Assembly (NCBI RefSeq): GCF_000002995.4
Contig: NW_025062476.1
Span: 12,792,501-12,856,500, forward strand
Direction: 5' to 3'
DNA length: 64,000 nucleotides
Origin: Brugia malayi
Lineage: Eukaryota; Nematoda; Chromadorea; Rhabditida; Onchocercidae
Made by a program: the position numbers and the translations under genes. Below, in pieces: positions 44,657-63,899 of the stretch (position 1 is its first letter; the number at the start of each line of letters is the position of its first letter). The notes beneath the pieces are model-generated. The model saw only the letters and a program-made list of their open reading frames with translations. It did not search any database and was not told where the DNA came from.

Positions 44657-47600
44657 TGTTGTGAAAAAAAAAAAAAAAAGTTTGATTAATGTGTATTTGT
44701 TTATTTTTATTATTTCAAAATTCACTCAATGTTTTGTTTTGTTATGGAGAGTGAAGATTGATTGTTGTATACAATAAGACTATTTGTGCAGGTATTCTCA
44801 AAATGTAAACATTATCGAAAGGTAAAAAGTTAACTTTACAAATAGACAATTCTATGTTTGTCTATTATATTCTTTGATGTAATATTTGTAAATAAATATT
44901 GCATCAAATTTTTGCTATTATTGATTTGAAATTAGTTATAAATTGAAAAAGGATAATAATAATAAAAAAAAAATAATACATATTTATATATTAATTTGAA
45001 TATTACTCATTTATAGAAAATTAATTGATGCATTTCTGTTTGTCTTTTAAATTCTTTGCAAAATACTTATAAATAATTGTTGACTACAAAAATTTATATT
45101 AATATTGTTTACTATTGCAATTTTAATTGATTAATAGTCTCTTTGGGAACATATTTCTAAGATTTAAATATTAATAATAATAATTATAAAAGAGTCATTT
45201 TTTAAGTTTATAAGTAAATTTATGCAATTTTATTTTTATTTCTTAAATTTTAAATTTTGAAAAAAGTTAAATTTTGAATTTCTAGAACTCAGTGATAGGA
45301 AAAGTTTTTCCATTTCCAATAAAAATTTTAAATCGAGCAATAAGAAAAGCTTTATTCAATTTCATTTATGTTTTTTGTTTGTTTGTTTGTTTGTTTATTT
45401 TTTGTTAGAAGTAACAATAATATTTCAACAATTACAATTCAATATAATCAGTTCCTTTTTTTTTTTTTTTTTAATTTTTGTAAACTGACCAATTAGTTTT
45501 AATTATTAAACTTAAAAGAAGTAATCCATATAATAACATACATTTCATTTTATTCCTTTTATAAATTTTTATTGAAATAAAATGAAACTTTGAATTGTAA
45601 TAAGAAAATTTTCATTCAAATTCTTTTTTTTTTTTTTTGAAGATTATTTCTATTTCAAAATAAATGACAGAGAGAGAGAGGGAGGGAAAAAAAGCACAAA
45701 ATTATATAACAGTTAGTTGTCAACGTTTAAGAATTTTATCAAATTTAGCAAATTTTTTTTTTTTTAAATAAATTAAATTGTAATATTAGCTATTTTTTTT
45801 TTTGAAATAAAATATTGTAGAAAAAAAAAAGAGAAAATACAAATAAGTGAGATGAAAATTTATTCAAATAAAACTAAATAAATAATTGGAAATGGTGTAA
45901 ATAATACAATTTCAAATTAGAATTAACAAATATAAAGGATTAGAAATGAAAAACAACAAATTGTATTGTGTAATTGATGAAAAAAAAGATTAAATTAAAC
46001 TATTTATTTTCCAAAAAATGTTACTTATTATTAAATAAGTAAAACATAAACTAAATTATATTCTCACTTTTTTTTTGTTTTTCTGTTTTTTTCTTAAAAA
46101 AAAAAAAAATTCTATACGATAAGAAATAACAAAATTTCATTTATTTTTTACATTCGTTGCTTATTTGAAAAGAATAAATAAATTCTGGAAAAAAGAAGAA
46201 TTTATTTCAGATTCTTCTAGAAAATGCATATATTTCACTCAATTAACTAACCATAAAATATTTGCAATTCAGAATTTTTTTTTTTTCTTAGAGTTAGAAA
46301 ATAATTCTGAAAAATACTACAGGAAAAAAGTATTTATATATTTTAATATATTCAAAATCTTTGAAAGCAATAACTTAGCATATTTGAAACTTTTCAAAGG
46401 AATAAGTTAGCATTAGCATATTTAAAACTTTTCAAAGGAATAAGTTAGCATTAGCATATTTAAAACTTTTCAAAGGAATGAGTTAGCATTAGCATATTTA
46501 AAACTTTTCAAAGGAATAAGTTAGCATTAGCATATTTAAAACTTTTCAAAGGAATAAATTAGCATTAGCATAATTGGAACTTTTCAAAGGAATAAGTTAG
46601 CATATTTAAAAACTTTTCAGAAGAATAATTTGAACTAGTAAATATATTATGATTTAAATGCTAAACTTTTCTTTCAATAAGTGTCATACATACTTTTGCA
46701 TTATTCGCTAATGTCCCATTTTCATTCGTTTCAAATAAAAAATTTAAAACTTTTATCGATTTTTTTTTTTTTTTCCTCTGAGGAAAAGCAAAAATGATAT
46801 GGTTGAGAGAATGTTTGATAATATATCTAAGCTTTTCTCTATCTACCCAAAGCTTTGCAATTAATCATTTGAAACTATTGCCTACACGTCATTGCACTCA
46901 AATCAAATTCATCTTTAAAATATCTATGCTTATTGACTTCAAATGTACTTCATTAGCATATTTGCTTGCTAGCTAGCTATAGGCTATAGCTTACAAATTT
47001 TGCAATTTGCAACTATGTAAATTTACCCAGAATTCACGTCAAAAATTATTAACACTCTAAGAAGTAAACTTTAAAGTAAGTTTACTTGAAATTTCACTAA
47101 AATATTTAACATTGTAAAAGTAAATTGCAAGAAAATAATACATAATCATAACTGTTTGATTTATAAAAAATTCATTCTTTTTCTTTCTTTTTTTTTTTTT
47201 TTTTTTGATGTAATTTTATTATTTTACCGATGAAAGAAAAAAAAAAATGTTTGAATTTTTTTTGCATCAAAAAATATGGATGATTGTTTAATTGTAGACA
47301 ACAAAAATTAATATCTATGATGATGAAAAGACAGAATGCAAATTGTTCAACAAGCAACAAAGTCACCTGTTAAACAAAAAAAAAAAAAAAAAAAAATTTT
47401 TTTTTTTTTTTCAAATAAAAACTGATATAATTGAAGATTGAAATTTTTAATCCCAATATAGAATCTTTCATTCTCTTTATGATAATAGATTTTTCATTTA
47501 AATTTTTAACTTAATTATTGCATTCCGCTCAACAAAACTATGAAAGAAGTCATTTGTTTACAGTAAATTTATTAGAAAAACTACTACGAATTGGAGGTTT

Positions 47601-47972
47601 TGAAAGTATTGTAAAAACCAATAAGACACAATGTTGAGAAAAAAAAAAGGAACGAAATGAAAATTTTAAACAAAACAATAAAATCATTCCAAAAATACTT
47701 TTCATTACATTTAAATTTATGCAATATTAGAGAAGATCAAACAACTACAAAACATAAAAATCGAATAAATTAATACTATGAATCTTAAAATGGAAAATTG
47801 TACTAAAAAAAAGCTGATAGCAAATATGTAAAATGAAAGAATGAATCAAATGAATGGAATTTTAACATTAAATAATATGATAATAAAATTATACAGCATT
47901 GAAACTTAAATTAAATATCATTAAAATCTCAAATTAAATATCATTGAAACATTGCATCAGTACAGATTTCAT
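44657..47972. other. intergenic, thioesterase to PGGT1B 3' end
   Basis: 3.3 kb, AT-rich, with the 38-bp tandem array at 46379-46630, many homopolymers and a perfect A21T15 block at 47376-47411. An open frame at 46794-46976 with a hydrophobic start has no splice or family support. No gene called. Confidence 0.5.
46379..46630. repeat. 38-bp tandem repeat, about 7 copies
   Basis: Copies begin at 46379, 46417, 46455, 46493, 46531 and 46569 (exact 38-bp period), then a shortened one at 46601. The unit contains CATATTTAAAACTTTTCAAA followed by GGAATAAGTTAGCATTAG. The central copies are almost identical and the outer ones have drifted. Confidence 0.92.
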
Positions 47973-54468
<6,496 letters not shown>

Positions 54469-55413
54469 AAACAACAAATCTACAAAACTGGAACGAATTA
54501 TATAAAATAATTCTCTAAATACCTAGTTTTCATTTTTTTTTTTTTTTTTCAAGAGCATAACCAAAAAGAAAAAACACACTGTTGTTCTCACCAAAAATAG
54601 AAATAAACTAGAACTTCTTCAATATTCAACCATTAAAAAACTCATTTATCACCAATCCGTTTTGATAAACTCTCCTCATCAGTCAGTTTCATCTCATTAA
54701 CGATTGGTTACAGTCATCAATCGTTACAACCGATCATTTCTGTCAGAGTCTCTATGTTAGGATACCAGTCAATAGTTTATAATCACTTGTTAATGAGATG
54801 ATATGTCCCTTTTGTTTACCAATTTTAATAGAAAAACCTGCTCATCATACTTTCCATCAACTCAATTAGTAAATAGTAAATTAAAAAAAAAGACTACTTC
54901 ATTCTATCAGTTGGCACAAAATGTTGAGAAAAAATGAATAAAAGAAAGAAAATAACATTCGATTAACTGGATCAAAGGTCGGAGATACTACGTCTTAATA
55001 AAGAATTATCAAAGTCGAAGATAATATATCTTAATCAAGAATTATCCTACGTCTTATATATAAGAAGAAATTATCCTGTATTTATATATGGATTATCTTG
55101 TATTATCTCGTAAAAATTGAAAGGAATGCTTAGGTGTAAATATGGTTAGGGGAAACAAACGTGAAATATTTAACAACAAAAATGGTATAACGTATTTTGA
55201 AATGTACATAAGCAAAGAAGGTTACGACTATCGAATGCCGAAAGCCATAAAAATGATGTAAAGCCATAAAAAAAATGTATATTATCGGTATAAGATTACC
55301 ATATGGTGATAAAAATATGCAAGCTTTTTTGAAATGAAATTTTATAAACTATAATAAAATATTTAACAACAAAAATATCATTCATACGAACATATTTTAC
55401 AATTTACCAATTA
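54469..55413. other. intergenic, MRPL37 to PGGT1B
   Basis: 0.9 kb between two minus-strand genes. Short imperfect direct repeats (CTTAATAAAGAATTATC-like, about 54990-55080) are visible; no coding exon. Confidence 0.5.
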
Positions 55414-58400
55414 TCACCTCACCAATAATAAAGCCATAAATTTCCTAAAAGTATCCATATTTAAATCTTTTATGGCATCGAGATTTTCCGTAAACTTCCC
55501 ACATTTATACAGTTGAAGACCTGAAAAAAAAAAAAAAAAAACTCAGTTAAATTTTATTATTCATTTTGATGAATAATAAAATTTAACTTGTTTTGAGGAA
55601 CTTGAATCTAAATATATATGTTCTCACAAAAATAAGTTACCAGTCAAAACAAATAAAAATAATAAAAAGAAAAAACTGAACAAAAAATTTACCCGGTTCA
55701 ATCCAAACAATATTTTTAAATCGACTATTCGATCCTAAATCAAGCGTATTCAACTGGAACACAACTAAATCCAATCGACCGTTGACAAGTTGTACAGCAC
55801 GTGTAACCACTGGTTGATCTATGAGAGTTTCAAAATTGGACTGACCATGTCGTGTTGCTTGTGCTACTGCCGCACCGAAACATACCATTATCGCCTTAGC
55901 ACCTAATTGTTCGCTAGAAAAATATATTGATGTAAAATATTGCTACCCTAATAAATATTCATTAAATAAGAAACATTATTTTAACTTACAAAATTCAAAC
56001 CGTAACTAAAGCTCTTCTCACTCTAAACTTTTACATAATATATTAGTTGAATATTAATTAACATATAAAATTTGAAACGATAGAAGGTCGTCTTCTTCAA
56101 AAATTTTGAAAGTAGTTTTTTTTTTTTCCTTCTTTAGCAATAACTCATATTCACCAGTGCACTATTTATCATTTTTCACAAGTATTCTACAATATGGTAA
56201 AAATAAAAATATAGTATTCTATAATCAGGAATAAATTTCTACCTTTATTTATTTTTCAGAAAAAACTACCACATATACTGAAATCATAAGTTATTATTAC
56301 AGAACTGATCATTAAAGCGCACTGGTGCCAATAGATAAGAACCACTTAAGATAGTTGATGAGATCAAACAAATGAAGTTAAGATGTCAACATAACTTACA
56401 TTGTCCAAGGATATTTTTGGTTTTGTTCATGATACCACAACACCGTATCAATAAAAAGATTCTCTTTAGCTCGTGGTAGTACCACACTATCGTTATAGAT
56501 GTGGTCCGAAGTGAGATCGATTCGAGGATTGATCGGCGCTGTGTCTGGTATCTTTATATTACTTAATCTGGAAATCAAAGAAATTAATTTAAAAATCTAT
56601 AAATATAATTAAAAGTTGCTCTTTTTTCCATTCAATTCCTGTTTCCCAAAAACATTTGCTCTTTCTTGAAACGAAAGAGGAAAAAAAGTTGTTCAAAGCA
56701 AAAGACGATTTCCTTCTTGTCAGACATTGCAGAACAGATTATTTCCAAAACGATGCACAATTTTCATTGTTAACTTAAAATTACCGTAAAATCCTTTTAT
56801 TTAATTTAAAAAAACCAAAAGATAAAAGAGATAAAAATTACCCAGCAGCTTTCGTCCACGGTTTGATAGGTTCTGAAGATTGAACAATGATGTGAGGTTC
56901 TGAACGAAGGACGAATGGAATTTTATTTTCCACATTATCAACTTGTAACATTGCACTTAATGGTTCATCACGGTCATATCTAAAACTAATTTATCTAAAA
57001 TCTCCAAATACACATATCTATTCATCAAGTTCCGGTATATAGCAGCGATAACAGAAAATAGTAATATTGCTCTAATTTTATCCGAATTTATTTTCTACAT
57101 AAATTATTGTTGGATGAATGCCTTTAAACTAATCAAGCATTAGAAAAAAATTATTGAATTCTACTACAACATACCTAAGGTTTAATAACTGTGAATGTTG
57201 TAAAGCCATAAGATGTGCAGTGCGAAATAGATTATCCAAAATTATTTTCCTAAAATATTATTTTTGAACAGATGAAGAGTGGTTTTTTTTTTTTCGAATA
57301 TACATCAAACAGGCCGAAATGTAGATTAGCAATTTTTTACAACATTTTCTTTATGAAAAGAAAAATTCTACAAGATTCTCGTTATGCCTGAAATAAAACA
57401 CACCCTCTTGTTAACAATGGAGTACCATGTACACGATATGGAAAATAATTTGTCCAAAATATAACAGGATCAAAAAGACGTGGCAATTTTTCCAACGTTG
57501 GATCATATCGCTCTCCATGCATTATACAATCACTTAAATGATTCTCGAAATGTTCAGGCAATGGTATTTTTGAAGCCTAAAATTAATCAGTGAAACTGCT
57601 GAATAGAGAAAAAATTGCAAAGCTAAATTATGATAATATTGATATAGCCATTACTTGATCTAGAAAGGAATATGTAATTAAATATATCGTTATATTTGTA
57701 AATCTATTGAATTTATAAGTACTCAAATATATTGAATTTACAAGCATACCAAATTTAAAATGCTTTCCGGAAAACCAATCCTTTTTACTGCCTTCGACAG
57801 AGAGCAAGCCTGGTCAATCCCATCAGTAAATGCTACAGTACCATCAAAAAGAGAGCACTCAACTGATTTATAAAGCGGATGTTGCTAAAATCATGTTAAC
57901 TAATTATACTATAAAACATTTCAAAATCTATTATTATAACTATTACCATATATTTTTATAATAAATATTTCAACGGTGAATCTCAAAAAGAGAAAGGAAA
58001 ATTATTACATGAAGTTGTGGTATTTTGTGGGCAGGATGAGAAATGACTGGTAATTCTCGTTCTTCTGTTGCAAAGAAGTTTGGATCATTGGGATCATATA
58101 TTTTGAATCCTGCCTCCTAGAAATGTGAAAAAAACTTGAAATTGGAAGCAAATTTAAACTTGAATATTACTTGTAAGTCTCTGTGGGAAAACTGTCTATC
58201 CATTCAAATCAAAATATCAAGAATAAAATCAAGTATAGAATCTGTTAAATCATTAAATTAGTGATTTTGTAAACACAAAAACTTTTCTTACTTTCTTTGG
58301 TGCAATCATTACTCTCAGAAAAAAAAGAAAAAGGGAATTACTTCCGTTCCCTTTTTATTCCCAGTATGACTACTTAATAAAAAAGAATAATGTTAATCGA

Positions 58401-58667
58401 GAAAGTGAATTAGCAAGAACAGAGAGCATTTTATTTAGCTTAAGGCAGCATTTTTCTATTATTAAAAAAGATAAATAAGTGACAAAAAGAATGGAGTCAG
58501 TTGTCGCTTAAATCTGTGCCAGCTAAAAAACATTCACTCACCCGTACGGCTGAAGAAATTATAAATGATGGCATTTTCCGTTTATTCCTTGCTGCCAGAA
58601 TATTTTTAAATATCCTTGTATCCATCTTTCCCCATTGTTTTTGTGGCTTAAATTTCCGGAATACCAT
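55414..58667 (-). CDS. MRPL37: mitochondrial large ribosomal subunit protein mL37
   Basis: Nine exons on the minus strand: 58667-58542, 58116-58009, 57884-57750, 57576-57404, 57249-57175, 56979-56842, 56567-56400, 55913-55693, 55520-55414; 416 residues (human 423). A structural protein of the mitoribosome large subunit. Good matches in order to human MRPL37: QHPLYKSVECSLFDG (like EHPLYKDQACYIFHH), the LFDPVIFWTNYFP segment, IILDNLFRTAHL, LGAKAIMVCFGAAVAQATR (like LRAKMILFAFGSALAQARL), QPVVTRAVQLVNGRLDLVV followed by FQLNTLDL, KNIVWIE, and at the end MDTFRKFMALLL (like PETFRKFLALYL). The first exon is basic (MVFRKFKPQKQWGK...), compatible with mitochondrial import. It faces away from IFT140 across a 1.5 kb shared upstream region. 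Confidence 0.88.
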
Positions 58668-60192
58668 CGTGCTAGCTTCACAAGATTCAACATGCGCATT
58701 CAGAAACGGAATTTGTAAATTAAATTATTCAAATCTAAACTTCAAATCTTGTTTAAAAATTCAAGTTATTACATTCAACATAGAAATTCCATATATGGCA
58801 TTGTGCAACTATATATATGCAAGTCAAAAGTAATAAAGTGAGATATAATAACACTGCTAGATATTTGTTAACTAATAACAATTAAAAATTTTAAATTAAA
58901 AAAAAAGAAGTTGAGAAAAAAGAAATTGTTATTTCTTTATTAATTTTAAATTTCATTCTTAAAAAAAGCATTTCGAAATTTAAAAAAAAATAAAAAATTT
59001 TAAATTTCATCCCAAAAAATCATATCTTAGAACTTCAAGCTATACTAAGTCTAACTAATTAGTCAATTCAGAAAGAAAGAAATAAAACATATCCAATCCT
59101 ATTTATTCGTCCATTCATCATCTTTTCATTCATCTTAATCCATTCAAAAAAAAATTTTTTTCATATTTTAATATTTCAAATTCTACAGCAATTAAAGCAG
59201 TTTTACTTCAAAAACCAAAATTAAAACAAACAGAAGACCAAATTACAAAAAAAGATAAATTAGCTCACACAATTAAGCTAATTTATCTTAAAACTGTACC
59301 CAAGTGCATGTCAAGAAATAACGAGTTCTTCATATGCAATTCCAAAATACCATTTCTTAAATTAATGTATATTGAAATTGCTTATTCACTAATTCATTAG
59401 TGCTATTCGAATATTTATTTGATGATACTTAATTAATTAATTGAAAAATTAAGAGAAAAAACAATTTCAAGAATATCTTTACTGTTTTTCTATTCAAAAT
59501 TTTAATTGGATATTATCGATAACATAAATTTGAGTAACCATAGCAACATGAAACAATGTGATATAATAAAAAAGATTTCACTTTATATATAACTTAAATA
59601 AACTGCTATACTAATTGAAATAAGTTTAATTTTTTTAAATCAATTTTTGTTTCCTTTTTTTTTTGTATTTTGTTCCTTTTCATACAGCAATAATTTTTAT
59701 TTTGATGTCAACTAATCTTACAAACTAATATTGTAAGTAATCAATCAATAACAGGTAATCATGGTAAAATAGTAATCAATAATAAGCAATAGTAATTAAA
59801 CTAATCAATATAATCAATTAAATAGTAATCAATAATAGTTAACCAATTCTCTTATTCCATAGTTATATCATTAATTCAGAAAAATTCTTGTAGAATATAA
59901 AATTCAGGGTAAAATCACATTATATATGGTTTAGAAAACCTTTTTTAGCATAGAAATATAATCTTAAGCTAACATTAAAACATTCAATGACAAAACCGCC
60001 CTAAATTCAAAAAAATTTTTTTTCTTGCAATTAAAATGATATTATGCATCATAAATGTGATAATATTAATGAAATATACCATAAATTAAGAGAAAATCTT
60101 GATTTTAAACAATTGCGCATTCTTCTTATTAACCGATTAATAATAAATGGAAAATTAAAAAAAAAAAAAAGTTTATTTTCATTTTTTCTACA
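58668..60192. other. divergent upstream region of MRPL37 and IFT140
   Basis: 1.5 kb, AT-rich, no coding exon. It holds the X-box at 59534-59547 and ends in the acceptor TTTTTTCTACAG (60181-60192), 23 bases before the IFT140 ATG and probably a spliced-leader site. Confidence 0.6.
59534..59547 (+). promoter_or_regulatory. X-box (RFX/DAF-19 site) upstream of IFT140
   Basis: GTAACCATAGCAAC, a 14-base imperfect palindrome that fits the nematode X-box consensus (GTHNYY-AT-RRNAAC) at every position. In C. elegans the RFX factor DAF-19 switches on intraflagellar transport genes, including the IFT140 gene che-11, through this element. The distance to the IFT140 ATG is about 670 bases, longer than typical in C. 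elegans, but there is probably an outron in between. Confidence 0.75.
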
Positions 60193-60215
60193 GGATAAGG
60201 AAAATTATAAGCGTA

Positions 60216-63200
60216 ATGTCTGTATTAGTTGGTGAGAAAGTTGATGATGGAAAAAATGGCGCAAATAGTAATGGTGATGATGATATAGAGCATGAATTAA
60301 TGGAATGGCATGCAACGAGTGGATTACTTGCTATAACAACATATCGCGCAAATGTCGGAAGTGAAATTAACTTTTTCACTCATCAAGTAAGTAAACATTT
60401 ATTAAGTAAGCAAATTACTTGCTGTAATAACTTATCGCGCAAATGTCGGAAGTGAAATTAACTTTTTCACTCATCAAGTAAGTAAGCATTTATTAAGTAA
60501 ATTGTTTTGCTTAATTATTGCTATTGTAAATAGAACAATAAGTAATAGTAATGATAAAAATAATTTATGCGTGCATTTGAAAATGAATAGCATTTATTAG
60601 ATTTTATATTTATATATGCTCTCCAATTAATATTATTTCATATAATTTAATTTAAAATTTAATTTGCTACTAATATATATGAATAAAAATTGATTGCCAA
60701 AAGATTAAAGCAATCAAAAAGACATAAAAATGAAAATGTCTTAAAGTAATGAGAAATTTTAGGCTATTTATTCCCACCTATTCATTGATAAACTGATAAG
60801 TAATAGATGTTGATAATAATATTTTTTTCCTACTACATCAAATTATGACCAACAAAAAAAAAAAAAAAAAATTTTATTTAATCGAAAAATAGAAGAAAAC
60901 AGTTTAGCAAAAGAATATTATTATTCAGTTAGAAGAATATTTTAGGAAAAAAATATCAAATATATCTGAGCAAATATATTATAAATAATAATTAATCACA
61001 TTTACAACTACAAAAACTTGGAAAGCATTCAAAATTCAATTGACATATGCGTTATTAAGTGAATTATTAATTAACACACACATGTATATTAATTAATTAA
61101 TAATTTGTTGAAGCATATGCTAATATACTAGTATACAAATATGTATTACTAATATTAAATGTTTATGCATTATTATAATTACCAATAAGTAAATATAATA
61201 TTCATACATACATTAATTAATTGCTGATTTGTTGATGGATATACTAATATACAAATATATATTTATTCATTACTATTTAGTATTTAGGATTATATTAATA
61301 TTTGATATTTACAAGTACCAATGAGTAAATGTATTTATTATTCATATACGTATATTCCTTGCATAGGCTAATAAAAGTAATTATTTACCTATTCGTAAAA
61401 GTAACGCACGTGTAATGTACTTATGTTGGCATCCTATAATTGATATTATTGCAACAAGTTGGGATTCCGGTGATGTGATAATCCGTTTTATTCAAAATGA
61501 TAAAGGTATGAGGAAAGTTTATTAATAAATTACATTTAGCATATCATATTATCATTATTATCAATAATATAGTCCATCATTATCACTGATAAGGCATTTT
61601 AGCATTACAGATGAGTATTTTTTACTTAAATTATCAGTAAAGTATTATTAAGGTTTTTTTTTTTTAATTTAAATTATTATCAAGTACTAGTAATAGTATT
61701 GTTTGTTAAAAAGCTTGTAAAGTTAGTTATATAATTGTAAGCAATGATTATTAGTATGCAGTATTATTAATTGTTATTATCATTTTTATTATTTATTATA
61801 ATTTTAATTTAGATTTTTCGCTTCCAAATGAAAATACATCAAATGATGTGATAAAATGTATGTTATGGGGTGTAATTGAGCTAAAAATATGTATTGTTAA
61901 AAAGGTATGAAATAATATTCAATCAAAAATGCTGAAATTATTCATTTATAAAGAAATTTTCATTTTTAGGTATTTAATTTTACTTTTTAAATAGCATATA
62001 TTGTAAGTTAGTAAGTAATTCAAAAAAGTGATTGATTCATATTGTAATTTTTTTTAATATTAAAATTTAAATTTTAAAAATGAAATGAAATTTGTTGATA
62101 ATTTTGATAAATTTCAAAACAGAATGGTAGTATTGTTTTATGGAAAATTATAAATGATAACAAAGGAGGAATGTCAAAAATTATTGTTAGTGGTACAATT
62201 AATGAAGAAGCCAATTGTATTTGTCGAATGATATCGGAAAGGTTTGGAATTTATTACAATTTATTTTAATAGTGATAAAAGATTAGAATTCACTGGAATA
62301 TACTTTAACGGTGATAAAAGACTAGAAGTTACTGGAATGTGCCTTAACAGTGATAAAAGACTAGAAGTTACTGGAATATACTTTAACGGTGATAAAAGAC
62401 TAGAAGTTACTGGAATGTGCCTTAACAGTGATAAAAGACTAGAAGTTACTGGAATATACTTTAACGGTGATAAAAGACTAGAAGTTACTGGAATATACTT
62501 TAACGGTGATAAAAGACTAGAAGTTACTGGAATGTGCTTTAACAGTGATAAAAAATTAGAATTTACTGGAATATACTTAAATAATGATATATGATCTAAT
62601 TATACTCATCCTAGTAGTAATATTTACTTACTATTCTGAAAGTAATTTCAAGTTATATGTCTATGCAAAGATAAAAAAAAATACTTGTAATGTTTTTTTT
62701 TTTTTTTTTAATTTTCCATTTTAGTATAATTTAGTGATGCAAATACAGTTAAATTGAATTTAGATAGCGCTTGCGAATATTTTCAATTACAGTAAAATTT
62801 TAGCAAACGATAATTTTTAATTAATAAGATTTATTTAAAAACAATAACGAAATTAATTTTTAATATTAATTTTTTAGCAAATCATTGGAAAACAATGATG
62901 TCAAGCAAATAAATGCAGAACATAGCGATGAGTTGAAGAAATCAGAACAAAATGTAGTAAAAGTTTAAAATTTCGTTTAAAAATTAAAAAAATTATTTAA
63001 AATTTGTTAAATAGCTTGGGAAAAATTTTCCTTAAATGGTATTTTTTCAAATATTGTCTATTAATTTGATGAAATTATTTAATTTACTCTAAATTTTTCC
63101 TGTATGAAAATTAAATTTAACAAAAAACAAAACGAAAGAAAAAAAAAACAGTTAGAAGGAAATTTGAATTTATAAATTTGCATCTTGTAAATTGAGAAAT

Positions 63201-63899
63201 TTTAGAAAAAGATTGAATCAAATGAATGTTTTATTATTGGTGGCGCAAATGGTGGTATTTATATTTTTCATCAAAATGGTGAAATTCGAGAAATTCATCG
63301 AGTAGTAGTATATTTGTGATTTAAATTCAAAATTTAAAACTTTGAGCTTTTAAAAAATTTCAATATTTATTCTTTCAGCCATTAAAAAACAAAAATAATT
63401 GAATTACTTATTTTATTTTTCAAAGTAAAATGTATTAATATTCAGTTAGAGAGTGCAGTGATACAACTATTTTTTATTGAAAGGAAAAATTTACTGCTAG
63501 CTTTAAGTGAAGAATTATTTCTTCATCAACTCACATTGATCGATAATCACAAAATTGAAGAAAAAATTCGAGTATGTTTTATATTTTACAATTTTATTTA
63601 TTTTATTTAAAATATAACCAAAAATTTCAATGGAATTTTTGATTTACAATTATTACAATTAAACTCATAAGGAAATTAAATTAAATTAAATTTTTAAAAT
63701 TAAACAATATTTCAAAGGTTAAAATTTATTTATCAAAGCCATATAGCTATATAAAATTTTTTGGTATTTAAAATTTTGACAAAAAAAAAAAGAATTGAAT
63801 CTAGTTTTAGATTAAAATGAGTGGAAAATGGCCAAACTTTCAAATGATAATGATAAGAAATGATATGCTTGCTATGTGTAATGGTGAAAATGAAATAAG
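60216..63899 (+). CDS. IFT140: IFT140 (intraflagellar transport A subunit), 5' part
   Basis: Eight exons visible: 60216-60386, 61367-61505, 61813-61904, 62123-62241, 62878-62962, 63206-63307, 63446-63571, 63811-63899; about 307 residues, then cut by the window edge (phase 2 donor at 63900). IFT140 is a retrograde IFT-A protein of cilia (che-11 in C. elegans). Seen here: LMEWHATSGLLAITTY (like FISWHPVHPFLAVAYI), VMYLCWHPIIDIIATSWDSGDVII (like [24 protein letters not shown]), AVIQLFFIERKNLLLALSEEL (like [21 protein letters not shown]) and KMSGKWPNFQMIMI. WD-type beta-propeller repeats fit. Exon 5 and 6 ends are uncertain (donor choices at 62954/62963 and 63302/63305/63308, all in phase). An X-box lies upstream, exon 1 and its donor are tandemly duplicated, and a minisatellite starts at the exon 4 donor. 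Confidence 0.88.
60323..60504 (+). repeat. 91-bp tandem duplication of IFT140 exon 1 end and donor
   Basis: Two units, 60323-60413 and 60414-60504, nearly identical. Each contains CGCAAATGTCGGAAGTGAAA, the CATCAA exon end and the donor GTAAGTAA. The period is not a multiple of three, and using the second donor runs into a stop at 60453-60455, so the first donor must be the productive one. Confidence 0.92.
62238..62588 (+). repeat. 39-bp minisatellite, 9 copies, starting at a donor
   Basis: Exact 39-bp period with units starting at 62238, 62277, 62316 and so on. The unit contains GACTAGAAGTTACTGGAATA and CTTTAACGGTGATAAAA. Units alternate between ATATACTTTAACG and ATGTGCCTTAACA forms. The first, most diverged unit (27 of 39 positions match) overlaps the exon 4 donor AAAG|GTTTGG. 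Because 39 is divisible by three the array has a long open frame, but not the frame of exon 4; it is intronic. Confidence 0.9.

Noticed and set aside
46794..46976. 60-residue open frame with a hydrophobic N-terminus
   Set aside because: No splice context, no conservation signal visible and typical of chance AT-rich hydrophobic frames.
58501..58833. 110-residue plus-strand open frame
   Set aside because: It is the antisense shadow of MRPL37 exon 1 and its upstream sequence.
62244..62594. 116-residue open frame with 13-residue repeats
   Set aside because: It is the 39-bp minisatellite read in one frame, lacks an ATG at the start and is out of frame with IFT140 exon 4.
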